Under the pieces are notes generated by a model. The model saw only the letters and a list, made by a program, of their open reading frames with translations, was not told the origin of the DNA and did no database searches. The position numbers were made by a program, and so were the translations under genes. A stretch of 64,000 nt of DNA from Rhodospirillaceae bacterium (GTDB lineage: Bacteria; Pseudomonadota; Alphaproteobacteria; Kiloniellales; DSM-21159), in the NCBI GenBank assembly GCA_006969625.1, contig CP030885.1, forward strand, positions 2,677,430-2,741,429. The letters run 5' to 3'. Positions 15,177 through 25,540 of the stretch are shown here, piece after piece; the stretch's first letter is position 1; the number at the start of each line of letters is the position of its first letter.

Positions 15177-16640
15177 TCAAGTTTGCGGCCGCGGCCCGAT
15201 CCAGGTGCGCGGATAGACCAAGACGAGCAGCGCGACGATCTCCAGGCGGCCGAGCAGCATCACCGCGCAGAGCACGCCCTTGAGCCATGCCTCCAGACCG
15301 GGGGCAGTCACGCCGGCGCTCAGACCCACCGTGCCGACCGCCGAGACCACCTCGAAGAGCGCGGGCATCGGTGCATGGCCGGCGATCACGAAGAGGAACC
15401 AGGCTACCAGCGGCACCATCAGATACAGACCGATGATCGCCAGGGAGGTTTGCAGCGTGTGGGCGGCGATCACCTCGCCCTCGGCGCGCGGATGCACCAC
15501 CGTGTGCGGCGTGGTGGCGGTGCGCAGCATCAGGACCTGTAGCAGACGAAGGACCAGAAGCAGGCGCAGCACCTTGACGCCACCGGCCGTCGAACCGCCG
15601 TCGCCGCCGACCCACATGGCGACGATGGTGACGAGCTGGCTGGCCGGGTCGAGCTGCGAAAGATCCGCCGGCGAGAAACCGGCCGTGGTCTGCGCCGAAA
15701 GGGCGATCAGCGGCGCGCTGCGGATGACCTCGGCGAGCGGGCGTTCGCCGGCCAGCCAGCCGGCGAGCACGAGCAGGCCGGTACCCAGCAGGATCAACAG
15801 CACCATCAGCATGACGGTCTCGTCGCGCAGGACCGCCATCGGTCCGACACGCCAGACCCGCCTGTAGAGGCTGAAGGCGATGGCCCCGCCGAAGGCGAAG
15901 ACCAGCGCCACGAACTGCGCGCCCCATCCGCCGAGCCCCGCGAAGCCGGCGTCGGCGGGGGAGAAGCCGGCGGTCGAGACGGCCGTCAGAGCATAGAGAG
16001 CGGCGGCGCGCAGATCGCCGGTCAACGCGAAGAGCGCGGCGACGGCGGCCAGGGTCAGCAAGACGTAGATTCGCAGGCTGTCTCGCGCCCGCGTGCGCGA
16101 GCTCGCCGCCAAGTCGTCCTCTTCCGCGCTCTGGGCCGGCACCGCACGGAACACCGTGGCTGGGTCGAGGACGAAAGCGAACGCGAGCACGACGATGCCG
16201 AGGCCCGAGTACCATTGAACCCACGCACGGGCGACCAGGAAGGCCTCGCCATGTGCCTCGACGCTGGCCAGCGTACTGAGACCGGTCGTGGTGATCGCCG
16301 AGACGGCCTCGAACAGCGCGTCGACCGGTGCGATACCGATGTACCAGAAGGGACCGGCGATCAGCAGGGCACCGACCAGGAAGGCGAAGGCGGTGAGCAC
16401 CAGCGCCTCGTTGCGCTGGATCACCCCGGCCGCGCGCAGACGTCTGAGCGCGACGCCTCCCAGCAGGCAAACGGCGAGAGAAACCGCCATGCCTGCGGCC
16501 AGCCGCCGGTCGCCGAGCGCCAGCGCGACCAGCGCGGGCACCGCGAACAGGCCGCCCATAGCCAGCAGGACCTGACCGAAATGAAAACCGACCACCCTCG
16601 GGCGGACGGCGAAGGCGAGACTGGCGGCTTGAGAGCGCAT
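15177..16640 (-). CDS. TrkH-family potassium uptake channel subunit
   Basis: Integral membrane K+ translocating subunit, 487 residues. Four pore-loop filters are recognisable: AITTTGLS, AVSTAGFS, AQTTAGFS and AVGTVGLS, each with the key Gly of the SKT superfamily. MWVGGDGGSTAGGVKVLR, typical of TrkH/KtrB, follows the third. The ATG at 16640 is preferred over a GTG seven codons upstream. It is adjacent to a single-RCK partner, so the two form a two-gene potassium uptake unit, downstream of parC on the same strand. Confidence 0.93.
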   Translation of the reverse strand: MRSQAASLAFAVRPRVVGFHFGQVLLAMGGLFAVPALVALALGDRRLAAGMAVSLAVCLLGGVALRRLRAAGVIQRNEALVLTAFAFLVGALLIAGPFWYIGIAPVDALFEAVSAITTTGLSTLASVEAHGEAFLVARAWVQWYSGLGIVVLAFAFVLDPATVFRAVPAQSAEEDDLAASSRTRARDSLRIYVLLTLAAVAALFALTGDLRAAALYALTAVSTAGFSPADAGFAGLGGWGAQFVALVFAFGGAIAFSLYRRVWRVGPMAVLRDETVMLMVLLILLGTGLLVLAGWLAGERPLAEVIRSAPLIALSAQTTAGFSPADLSQLDPASQLVTIVAMWVGGDGGSTAGGVKVLRLLLVLRLLQVLMLRTATTPHTVVHPRAEGEVIAAHTLQTSLAIIGLYLMVPLVAWFLFVIAGHAPMPALFEVVSAVGTVGLSAGVTAPGLEAWLKGVLCAVMLLGRLEIVALLVLVYPRTWIGPRPQT

Positions 16641-16765
16641 GGTCCGAGAGCGAACGGGCACGGCGACGGGGCGAGCGCCTTCGACCCAACCGACCGAATC
16701 GCGCCGCCATTCGCCGCATTAACGCCGCCGCGACGGGAACGCTCCCCGAGGCGAGCGCCGGGCGC

Positions 16766-19003
16766 TCAGTCGAAACGTCCGTGCTTGGGAAAGCCGGCGG
16801 GCGGCAGGCGGCCGGCGGATGCGCGCTTGCCAAGGTAGTGGTGCAGGTCGAAGGTACGGCTGCGCTCGGGCCCGAGTTGCACCTCCAGGCCTACGTCCAG
16901 CGCGAAGGGCTTGGCGTCCTTCAGGCCGCCGTCGCGGTACTTCTGCAAGGTGACGCCGCGCCCGCGCGCCATTTCCGGCAGCTCGGCCAGCGGGAAGGCC
17001 AGCAGCTTGCGGTTCTCGCCGATCACCGCCAGGTGGTCGGCCTCCAGCGGCACCGGCCGCAGAACCTGGGCCTCCGCCCCGGCCGCCAGGTTCAGCACCT
17101 GCTTGCCGTTCTTGGTCTGGGCGACGAGTTCGTCCTCCGACACCAGGAAGCCGCGGCCGTCGGAGGCGGCGACCAGCAGCTTGCGGCCCGCCTCGTGGAC
17201 CAAGACCGCCAGGACGTCCTGGTCGTTGGGCAGGTCGATCATCAGCCGCAGCGGCTCGCCGAAACCACGCCCGCCCGGCAGCTTGTCGGTGCCCAGCGTG
17301 TACATGCGGCCGTTGGTGGCGAAGACCAGCAGCTTGTCGGTGGTCTGGCAGGGCACGGCGAAGCGGGGATTGTCGCCTTCCTTGTACTTGGCGTCGGCCG
17401 CCGCCGTGCCGTGCCCTTTCATGGCGCGGATCCAGCCCTTGGCGGAGAGCAGCACCGTCACCGGCTCGCGCTCGATCACCGCCTCCAGCGGCACGACCAC
17501 CGCACTGGGCGGCTCGGCCACGTCGGTGCGCCGGCGGCCGAGCGGCGTGTCGGGCGCGAAATCCTTCTTGAGCTGTCTGAATTCGTACTCCAGCACCTTC
17601 AGGCGCCGCGCCTCGTCGCCCAGCAGGTCGCGCAGGTCGGCCTGCTCCTCGCTGAGTTGCGTATGCTCGCGGCGGATCTCCATCTCCTCCAGCTTGCGCA
17701 GGGCGCGCAGGCGCATGTTGAGGATCGCCTCGGCCTGGCTGTCGGCGAGATCGAAGGCGCGCATCAGCTCGGCTTTCGGCTCGTCCTCCTCGCGGATGAT
17801 GCGGATCACCTCGTCGAGATTTAGGTAAGCGACCAGGTAGCCGGCGAGTACGTCCAGGCGCCTGGCGATCTTCTCCAGCCGGTGCGCGGTGCGCCGCTGC
17901 AGGACGACGTGGCGATGGTCGATGTAGGCCTGCAGCACCTCGCGCAGGGACATCACCCGCGGCGTCTGGCTGGCATCCAGCACGTTCAGGTTGAGCGGAA
18001 CGCGCACCTCCAGCTCGCTGGCCCGGAAGAGGGATTCCTTCAGGTGCTCGGGATCGACGTTGCGGCTCTTGGGCTCGAAGACGAGGCGAATGTCCTCCGC
18101 CGACTCGTCGCGGATGTCGCCCAGCAGCGGCAGCTTGCGCTGCTCCAGCAACTCGGCGACACGCTCGATCAGCTTGGCCTTGGAGACCTGGTAGGGAATC
18201 TCGGTCACCACGAGCTGGTAGCGCCCGCCCGACAGCGGCTCCGGCTCGGCGAAGCGGGCGCGCAGGCGGAAGCTGCCGCGGCCCGTGCGGTACGCCTCGA
18301 CGATCGAGTCGCGCGGCTCGACCAGCAGGCCGCCGGTGGGGAAGTCCGGCCCCTGCACCTTGTCCACCAGGGTCTCGATGCCGGCATTCGGGTGACGCAC
18401 GAGATGCACCAGCGCCTCGGCCAGCTCGGCCACGTTGTGCGGTGGCACCGAGGTCGCCATGCCGACCGCGATGCCCTGTGCGCCGTTGGCCAGCAGGTTG
18501 GGGAAGTTGGCTGGCAGCACGACCGGCTCTTGCGCCTCGCCGTCGTAGGTCGGGCGGAAGTCGACCGCGTCCTCGTCGATGCCCTCCAGCAGGCGCGCGG
18601 CCACCGCGGTCAGGCGCGCCTCGGTGTAGCGCATGGCCGCCGCGTTATCGCCGTCGATGTTGCCGAAGTTGCCCTGCCCGTCGATCAGCGGGTAGCGCAG
18701 GGCGAAGTCCTGAGCCAGGCGTACCAGCGCGTCGTAGACCGCCTGGTCGCCGTGCGGGTGGTACTTGCCGATGACGTCGCCGACGACGCGCGCCGACTTC
18801 TTGAAGGGAGTGTCGGGATTGAGCCGCAACTCGCGCATGGCGTGGAGCAGGCGGCGATGCACCGGCTTCAGGCCGTCACGCACGTCGGGCAGCGAGCGGC
18901 TCATGATGGTGGAGAGCGCGTAGGCCAGGTAGCGCTCGCTCAGCGCCTCGGCGAGACGTACCTCGCGGACCTCGCCGGACTCGGCCGTGGATTGGGGCGG
19001 CAT
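16766..19003 (-). CDS. parC: DNA topoisomerase IV subunit A
   Basis: Breaks and rejoins DNA to decatenate replicated chromosomes, with ParE. The 745-residue protein has the type IIA topoisomerase core from residue ~20 ([27 protein letters not shown]), catalytic Tyr126 in [10 protein letters not shown], and the short degenerate C-terminal beta-pinwheel of ParC rather than the longer GyrA one. The stretch [27 protein letters not shown] is characteristic of alphaproteobacterial ParC. In the quinolone region ([10 protein letters not shown]) Gln87 occupies the place of E. coli Ser80 and Asp91 that of Glu84. parE is not in the window. Confidence 0.93.
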   Translation of the reverse strand: MPPQSTAESGEVREVRLAEALSERYLAYALSTIMSRSLPDVRDGLKPVHRRLLHAMRELRLNPDTPFKKSARVVGDVIGKYHPHGDQAVYDALVRLAQDFALRYPLIDGQGNFGNIDGDNAAAMRYTEARLTAVAARLLEGIDEDAVDFRPTYDGEAQEPVVLPANFPNLLANGAQGIAVGMATSVPPHNVAELAEALVHLVRHPNAGIETLVDKVQGPDFPTGGLLVEPRDSIVEAYRTGRGSFRLRARFAEPEPLSGGRYQLVVTEIPYQVSKAKLIERVAELLEQRKLPLLGDIRDESAEDIRLVFEPKSRNVDPEHLKESLFRASELEVRVPLNLNVLDASQTPRVMSLREVLQAYIDHRHVVLQRRTAHRLEKIARRLDVLAGYLVAYLNLDEVIRIIREEDEPKAELMRAFDLADSQAEAILNMRLRALRKLEEMEIRREHTQLSEEQADLRDLLGDEARRLKVLEYEFRQLKKDFAPDTPLGRRRTDVAEPPSAVVVPLEAVIEREPVTVLLSAKGWIRAMKGHGTAAADAKYKEGDNPRFAVPCQTTDKLLVFATNGRMYTLGTDKLPGGRGFGEPLRLMIDLPNDQDVLAVLVHEAGRKLLVAASDGRGFLVSEDELVAQTKNGKQVLNLAAGAEAQVLRPVPLEADHLAVIGENRKLLAFPLAELPEMARGRGVTLQKYRDGGLKDAKPFALDVGLEVQLGPERSRTFDLHHYLGKRASAGRLPPAGFPKHGRFD

Positions 19004-19090
19004 CGGGAACCTCGTGGCGTTGCGCGCCCGGAGCGCGGCCGGCCGGCGCCGTCAAGCAAAGCCAGCCACCGCAGGGCACGGACTCCAGCC

Positions 19091-19119
19091 ATCGTAGGTC
19101 CGTCGTCGCCCAGCTACAA
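19091..19119 (-). promoter_or_regulatory. Candidate sigma-70 promoter for parC
   Basis: On the minus strand TTGTAG (19119-19114) and TACGAT (19096-19091) are 17 bases apart, about 85 bases before the parC start. Both boxes are 4/6 matches. Confidence 0.35.
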
Positions 19120-19158
19120 TATGTGCGTTCTTCGGTGGCGCTGCGCCTTCACGCCGTC

Positions 19159-19836
19159 TCAGGCGACCGCTGCCTCGCGTGCGTGTATCTGCTCCGCCAC
19201 GGCTTCCGACGGCGCCTTCTCCGATGCGGAGTGCCCAGACCCGGATTCGCCCAGTCCGCGCAGCAGCCGTCCCAGCTCGCTTTCGGGCAGCCAAGCCGGC
19301 AGCTCGTTGCGCGTCGACTTGCCCGCGCGATAGCGCTCCACGTATCCGGACGCCTCTAGGCGGCGCAGAGTCCGCGAGACGACCTCCGTGCGCAAACCGG
19401 CGATCTCGGCGACTTCCGCATTGATCAGCGCCGCATCGGCGTGCAGCAGGGCCTTCAGGACCCTCGCCTCGTTCTGAGACAGGCACTCGCGCTGTGCGGC
19501 CAAGTGCTCCAGGCGATCGCGGGTCTGGCGCATGAGCGTGAGCAGCCCGCGCGCAAAGAAGCGGCGCGCAACGGCCTCGCTGGTGTCTAGGCGTTCGTCC
19601 CGTTCGATTCGGCGCAGGTCGTCGATCACCGGGACCAGCAGCCCCTCGGACCGCTCGATGCAGTTGGGCTCGCGGGTCACGAAGTAGCCGGCCACCCGGC
19701 TCGAAAAGGACGCGAGATCGGCGTCGACGCGCTGCCAGGCGCCGCTTTCGACGTTGGCGCGCAGGTCTGTGACGATCTCCGACAGGACCTCGACCTGTGC
19801 CGAGGCATCGGACTCTGCCGAGACTTCGAAAGACAT
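19159..19836 (-). CDS. Winged-helix transcriptional regulator of unknown target
   Basis: A 225-residue protein I cannot assign to a named family. Residues ~1-120 are helical and charged without a clear ligand-binding motif. Residues ~125-190 form a winged helix-turn-helix of MarR/Crp-like type (LSQNEARVLKALL, NAEVAEIAGLRTEVVSRTLRRLEASGYVERYRAG). The acidic C-terminal tail is probably disordered. A clean AGGAG and a good sigma-70 promoter precede it. It lies downstream of the nitrilase-fold gene on the same strand but has its own promoter; whether it controls that gene is unknown. Confidence 0.7.
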   Translation of the reverse strand: MSFEVSAESDASAQVEVLSEIVTDLRANVESGAWQRVDADLASFSSRVAGYFVTREPNCIERSEGLLVPVIDDLRRIERDERLDTSEAVARRFFARGLLTLMRQTRDRLEHLAAQRECLSQNEARVLKALLHADAALINAEVAEIAGLRTEVVSRTLRRLEASGYVERYRAGKSTRNELPAWLPESELGRLLRGLGESGSGHSASEKAPSEAVAEQIHAREAAVA

Positions 19837-19958
19837 GGAAAGCTCCTAAGTCGCACGAAACCACACCCGGCGCGGCGAGCCTGCCGGGTGCGCTTCGGTT
19901 GCTCTGGTGGTCCCTGGGCATGCAACGGCACCCCGGATTGAAGGGAAACGCTGGCAAG

Positions 19959-19987
19959 ACTCTAGGCCGCGTCACTCTAATCGTCAA
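19959..19987 (-). promoter_or_regulatory. Sigma-70 promoter for the winged-helix regulator
   Basis: On the minus strand TTGACG (19987-19982, 5/6) and TAGAGT (19964-19959, 4/6) with a 17-base spacer, in a locally AT-rich gap just after the stop of the upstream gene. Confidence 0.55.
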
Positions 19988-19994
19988 ATGATTA

Positions 19995-21440
19995 TCAATT
20001 GATTTCCGTGAAGCGGGTCACATCCCATTCCACGACAGCCACGCCCGGCCCGGTTGCCGGCAAGTCGGTGGTCAACAGACGCCCCTTCGGCCGGACGCCG
20101 GCGCTCTTCCCCTCGATACAGACGGCGAAACCGCAGGGATTCCGCTCGGGATAGCCGTTCTTCGTTTCACGGTTGTAGGCGTTTTGACGCAGAGTCAGGA
20201 CCAGACTGTTGGAAATCGCCGTGCCGACACCCGAGCCGACCCCGTTGCAGCCCGCCTCGACCGACCAGCAGTCCCGAGCCAGGTCGAGGCTCTGGTCCAG
20301 CACCGGCGCGAGCTTGAGGTCGAGAAAGCCGTGTCGACCCAACCAGCCGCCGGGCTGACCCCGCCTCAGGTCCTCGCAGATCAGGATCGAAAGCCGGCCG
20401 AAGTTCTCGATCTCGACGATCAGGATCCGCCCGCCCGGCTGCATGTACTCCTTCGCCTGGCCGACACCCTCCGGCACCGGCACGCCATAGCGGGCGCACT
20501 GGTCCGCATTCAGGTTCCAGCGCGTCAGCTTGTCCTGCTGTGCGACCACCTCGCCGTCCCGGTCCAGCAGACAGGCCCGGTTGAACGGCAGGCCGCCGGC
20601 CGGATCCTCCGCCACGATCCCCACCAGCACGTAGCACAGCGAGGTCCCGCTCGGCAGGTCGGCCAACGCCGCCTGCACGGCGGCCAACCCCTCGGCCTTC
20701 AGAACGGTCTCGGGGAAGACGGCGAAGTGGCATCCCTGTCCGTCGAGCGCCCGGATCGAGGCGGCCGCCCGCGCGGCAAGGTCGCCGGGCACGACCCGGT
20801 ACCACCACGCGCCGCCGTCGGACAGCGCCTCCAGCGCCAAATCGCCGGCCTCCAGGGCGAGCGGCGCGAAGCCGACCTTCCAGGTTGCCCCGCGCGGCAG
20901 CCTGGCTTCGCCCGGCAGCACGCGCAGCAGCTCGATGCCGATCTCGTTCGGCGCGTTTTCGTCGTCGGGCTCGGTGCCGGGGACCGCCGGCGGCAGGACG
21001 ATCAAGTTCCGGAAGAGGTCGAGGATCCGATCCTCGCGCGACCCGGCAAGCTCGTCCGGCTCGGCCTCGTCGCCGGACCAGCGGCCCCACAGGGAGCGCT
21101 TGAACAGCACGTGGCCGGCCGTCGGGTCTGCGTTCAGCGGGTCGCCCCGCTCCAGTCTACGGAACAGCCGGTCCTCGTCGGGGCTCAGCGTCGCCTCACG
21201 CCAGCGCCGCCGCACCTCGCCCGCCCAATAGTCGATGGCCTGCGCGATGCTTAGCCAATCGTCGGTCGACTCGGCCGAGATGTCACGCCCCTGGCGGTCG
21301 AGTTCGCGGAGGACATAGCGCAACGACATGGCGTCGAGGGAGGCGTCGGCCTCCGCCCGGGCCTCGGCTTCTTCGAGGTCGTCGGCGGCCCGCAACCGCG
21401 CGACGGCATCGAGGAAAATGTCGGGGAATTCGGAAGACAT
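19995..21440 (-). CDS. Carbon-nitrogen hydrolase (nitrilase-fold) protein with novel N-terminal region
   Basis: A 481-residue protein whose C-terminal part (~185-480) has the nitrilase-superfamily catalytic triad: Glu244 (HFAVFPETVL), Lys304 (QQDKLTRWNL) and Cys355 (LSILICEDLRR). Such enzymes hydrolyse amides or nitriles, or transfer acyl groups. The first ~180 residues are rich in Asp/Glu/Arg, predicted helical, and match nothing I recognise. No signal peptide or TM segments are visible, so it is probably cytosolic. No strong Shine-Dalgarno precedes the ATG. A 24-bp palindrome lies 35-58 bases upstream. The substrate is unknown, and the family placement rests on the triad and spacing. Confidence 0.72.
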   Translation of the reverse strand: MSSEFPDIFLDAVARLRAADDLEEAEARAEADASLDAMSLRYVLRELDRQGRDISAESTDDWLSIAQAIDYWAGEVRRRWREATLSPDEDRLFRRLERGDPLNADPTAGHVLFKRSLWGRWSGDEAEPDELAGSREDRILDLFRNLIVLPPAVPGTEPDDENAPNEIGIELLRVLPGEARLPRGATWKVGFAPLALEAGDLALEALSDGGAWWYRVVPGDLAARAAASIRALDGQGCHFAVFPETVLKAEGLAAVQAALADLPSGTSLCYVLVGIVAEDPAGGLPFNRACLLDRDGEVVAQQDKLTRWNLNADQCARYGVPVPEGVGQAKEYMQPGGRILIVEIENFGRLSILICEDLRRGQPGGWLGRHGFLDLKLAPVLDQSLDLARDCWSVEAGCNGVGSGVGTAISNSLVLTLRQNAYNRETKNGYPERNPCGFAVCIEGKSAGVRPKGRLLTTDLPATGPGVAVVEWDVTRFTEIN

Positions 21441-21474
21441 CGACCGCAGGCAGCAGCAAACCGCAGGAAGCGCA

Positions 21475-21498
21475 ATCAGAAGTTATCCGACTTCTGAT
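21475..21498. promoter_or_regulatory. Palindromic operator-like site upstream of the nitrilase-fold gene
   Basis: A perfect 9-bp inverted repeat (ATCAGAAGT / ACTTCTGAT) with a 6-base centre, in the 110-base gap between pccB and the nitrilase-fold gene. An exact TTGACA (minus strand, 21519-21514) lies upstream, but no good -10 is found at 16-18 bases. The size and symmetry suit a dimeric regulator; the lack of a T-run argues against a terminator. Confidence 0.5.
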
Positions 21499-21550
21499 GC
21501 CGGAGGACGGTCCTGTCAACAGCCGAAGGCCGAAGGGCGGCGCCAAAGCG

Positions 21551-23083
<1,533 letters not shown>

Positions 23084-23214
23084 GCCCCCGCCCGTCTGCT
23101 GTGGTTTCGATCCGCGCCGGCCGCCCCGGCTTTGTGACGCTTTCGTGAGGGGCATAGCATCCCCCCGTCGATTTCGCTAGCGCAGCATACCGCCGATGCG
23201 GGGGCACACCGGAG

Positions 23215-24420
23215 CTAGCTCCGGGAGCCGTCGGCGTCAGGGGCGCGCGCGGGTGCTGGCGCCGACGCGGGTGTTGGCGCCGGCGCTGGGGCCGGTCCAG
23301 GCGCCGGGGCCGGTCCAGGCGCTGGGGCCACAGGCGGAGCGGGTGCAGACGCCGCGGGTTCAGGCTCGGGCGCCGGCGCCGAGATGGCTGCAGGCGCCGG
23401 GGTCACCGGCGGGGCAGGCGCCCCGCCCCCGGCCACGCCACCCTGCGCGCCTGCGGCCGACCACTTGCTCACGGAATCGACGGCCCGCTTGAAGGTATCC
23501 TGGCCGACCAGGCGCAGAAGCTCCAAGGCGATCAGCCGCCGTTTGGTCTCCGCATCGCTCGGTCCGGTAAGGATGTTGCCCACCTCGAGGGCGAAGGCGT
23601 CCGGCTGCACCTCCGTCACGTTCTCGAGCTTGAGGACCAGCGGCATGACCTGGTCGAGCATGTCATCGGCCGTCAGCGCGCCGAGATGCTGTTCCAGGAA
23701 ATCGAGGTCGCTGCTGGGCGTGCCGATGTAGACGCGCAACTGCTGTACGGCCGTGCGCAGCACCTTTTCGCCCACCACGTCGAGCAGAAGCAGACCGAGA
23801 TTCATGATCTTGATCTGCTCTGGAATGTTGGAATTGGCGAGCGCCTCGACCTGCAGACCGACGGTTTGCTGCTCTTCTGCGGAGACGTTCTGCATCAGGG
23901 CGAAGCAGAAGGTGGGCAAGGTCTCCTTGGTCTGCTGGAACGACAGCGGGATGGTCGGAGCCGAGCCGTCGGCCGGCGCATCGCCGATCATGATGTCCTG
24001 CACCTTCTTGGCGCGCGGTTCGGCCAGCACGCGATCGAGGGTCCGGTCAGCCGCCGTCTGCAGGATTTCGACAAAGGCGCTCGGACCGAAGGGCAGGTCC
24101 GTGTCACCCACGCGCACCTTGAAGAGGGAGGTACGCAACAGCGCCAAGCCGCCGACGCCGGCCAGCAAGATCTCCTTGAGCAGGCGCAGCGGGTCGTCCG
24201 GCGCGAAGAGGGGCGTCTCCTCCGACCGATTCAGCTCGGTGACGACGTAGAAGACCAGGCAGCTCACCAGGCCATTCAGCGCCATGATCCCGATGGACGG
24301 AAAGGTCGCCAAGGCGCGAAACGGCGCCTGGCGATAGCGCGCGATGATCTCCGCCGCGCCGACGACGGCGCTGAGCAGGAACACAAGGAGATAGTAACCG
24401 CCCCCGACCCCGTTCTCCAT
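23215..24420 (-). CDS. Membrane protein with Pro/Ala-rich C-terminal repeats, function unknown
   Basis: A 401-residue protein I cannot assign. The N-terminus has two or three hydrophobic helices (YYLLVFLLSAVVGAAEII, SIGIMALNGLVSCLVFYVV, and a weaker one near ILLAGVGGLALL). A soluble, mostly helical middle (~110-320) follows, and the last ~65 residues are Pro/Ala repeats of the PAPGPAPAP type encoded by an 18-base tandem repeat. The tail resembles linkers that cross the periplasm or wall, but no anchoring domain follows it. A small winged-helix gene lies 48 bases upstream on the same strand. Confidence 0.7.
   Translation of the reverse strand: MENGVGGGYYLLVFLLSAVVGAAEIIARYRQAPFRALATFPSIGIMALNGLVSCLVFYVVTELNRSEETPLFAPDDPLRLLKEILLAGVGGLALLRTSLFKVRVGDTDLPFGPSAFVEILQTAADRTLDRVLAEPRAKKVQDIMIGDAPADGSAPTIPLSFQQTKETLPTFCFALMQNVSAEEQQTVGLQVEALANSNIPEQIKIMNLGLLLLDVVGEKVLRTAVQQLRVYIGTPSSDLDFLEQHLGALTADDMLDQVMPLVLKLENVTEVQPDAFALEVGNILTGPSDAETKRRLIALELLRLVGQDTFKRAVDSVSKWSAAGAQGGVAGGGAPAPPVTPAPAAISAPAPEPEPAASAPAPPVAPAPGPAPAPGPAPAPAPTPASAPAPARAPDADGSRS
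23282..23335 (-). repeat. 18-bp tandem repeat coding the Pro/Ala tail
   Basis: Three copies of an 18-base unit starting GGCGCYGGGGCC on the plus strand: the first two differ at one base and the third diverges in its last six bases. It is translated from the minus strand as a Pro/Ala/Gly repeat. The unit length is a multiple of three, so copy-number change would keep the frame. Confidence 0.8.
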
Positions 24421-24468
24421 TTCCCCCGCCCCCTTGTCTCTCTGGAGACACCCTGGGGCGAACCGGCA

Positions 24469-24768
24469 TCAGAACTTGCCGCGCACCGACAGGACCGTGT
24501 GGCCGGTCTTCGTCAGTTCGACCCGGTCGCGCTCGCCTTCCGTATAGCGGCGTTCGAGATACCCCATGCTCTCCAACTGATCGAACAGGCGCAGCGCGCG
24601 CCCCGGCGCGATGTCCAGCCGGGAAATCAGGTCGTCCACATGGACGACTCCGTCCGCGACCAGCCGCAGGGTCTCCATCATCTGGGCGTCCAGATCCGAC
24701 CGCGCTCCGCCTTTCGACCGCCGGAGCGTCCGCAGGAACACCGTCGGATCGCTGCGCTTCTTCATCAT
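24469..24768 (-). CDS. Small winged-helix DNA-binding protein
   Basis: A 99-residue basic protein. Residues ~25-95 look like a MarR/ArsR-type winged helix: DAQMMETLRLVADGVVHVDDLISRLDIAPGRALRLFDQLESMGYLERRY, then a charged beta-wing ending ELTKTGHTVLSV. It lacks an obvious ligand-binding part. It lies 48 bases upstream of the Pro/Ala-tailed membrane protein gene on the same strand and may regulate it. Confidence 0.75.
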   Translation of the reverse strand: MMKKRSDPTVFLRTLRRSKGGARSDLDAQMMETLRLVADGVVHVDDLISRLDIAPGRALRLFDQLESMGYLERRYTEGERDRVELTKTGHTVLSVRGKF

Positions 24769-24823
24769 CTCCGGTTCACCCCGTTCACGGTGCCGCCACT
24801 CTACTGCAAGGACGCCGACAAGG

Positions 24824-25516
24824 CTAATGCAAGGCGTCGAGGAATTGCCGTGCCGCCACCAGATCCGCCTGCAATGCGGCTCGACGGTCGGCGGCGATCG
24901 GATCCTCGCCCCACTGCTCGATGCTGTAGGTTTCGTCCAGCTCGGCCGCCGCGAAGGCCTCCTGCGGCGTCAGCCGTCCGGCCGCCAGGGCGAGGCCGAC
25001 GACCAGCGACCCGGCGGATCGTACCGCCAAGGCCAAAGCGGCGAGTCCGAAGGCGTCGTACCCCTCGGCCGCGCGGCGTAGGGCGGCGAGGCTTTCCGCC
25101 GGTTGCGGGCGGTGCACGACCCCCTCAGCGAGGACCAGGGGCGCGCCGTAGGTCACCTCCACCCAATCGAGCAGCGGCTGCCAGACGGCGGCCTGGCGCA
25201 TCACCAGCTCGCCCGGCGCCTCGGCGCGGTAGCACAGCAGCTCGGCCTCGGCGAAGCCGACGAGTTCGTCCAGCGCACGCGCCCGATCCCGCGCCACCAG
25301 GTCGATCGCGGTGCAGGCGATCTGGGTCAGCGGCATGCGTGCCGGAACGATCTCCGCCTCCTGTGCCGCCCACTCGTCCGCCAGCGCCTGCGCCAGCGCT
25401 TCGCGCGGCACCGTCAGCAGCGCGCCCTGGGGGGTGCACACCGGCCGGCCGTCGAGCAAAACACCGTGGCCTTCGGCAAGGGCGCCGGTTGAGGCATTCT
25501 TGTAAAAACGCTTCAT
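24824..25516 (-). CDS. ATP12-family F1-ATPase assembly chaperone
   Basis: Homologue of mitochondrial Atp12, which binds the F1 alpha subunit before assembly; found in alphaproteobacteria and mitochondria. The 230-residue protein shows MKRFYKNAS at the N-terminus, VLLDGRPVCTPQGALLTVP, LADEWAAQ, PLTQIACTAIDLV, ELLCYRAEAP and the conserved C-terminal LDETYSIEQWGEDPIAADRR. It follows the AsmA-like gene by 24 bases in the crcB-rluC-HAD-asmA-atp12 string. Confidence 0.94.
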   Translation of the reverse strand: MKRFYKNASTGALAEGHGVLLDGRPVCTPQGALLTVPREALAQALADEWAAQEAEIVPARMPLTQIACTAIDLVARDRARALDELVGFAEAELLCYRAEAPGELVMRQAAVWQPLLDWVEVTYGAPLVLAEGVVHRPQPAESLAALRRAAEGYDAFGLAALALAVRSAGSLVVGLALAAGRLTPQEAFAAAELDETYSIEQWGEDPIAADRRAALQADLVAARQFLDALH

Positions 25517-25540
25517 ATCAGACGGAAATATATCGCAAAC

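Noticed and set aside
19048-19060. TTGACG on the minus strand near the parC start
   Set aside because: No -10-like sequence occurs at 15-19 bases downstream.
23221-23400. Repetitive GC-rich block considered as a CRISPR or minisatellite array
   Set aside because: Units are contiguous 18-mers without spacers and translate in frame as a Pro/Ala tail.
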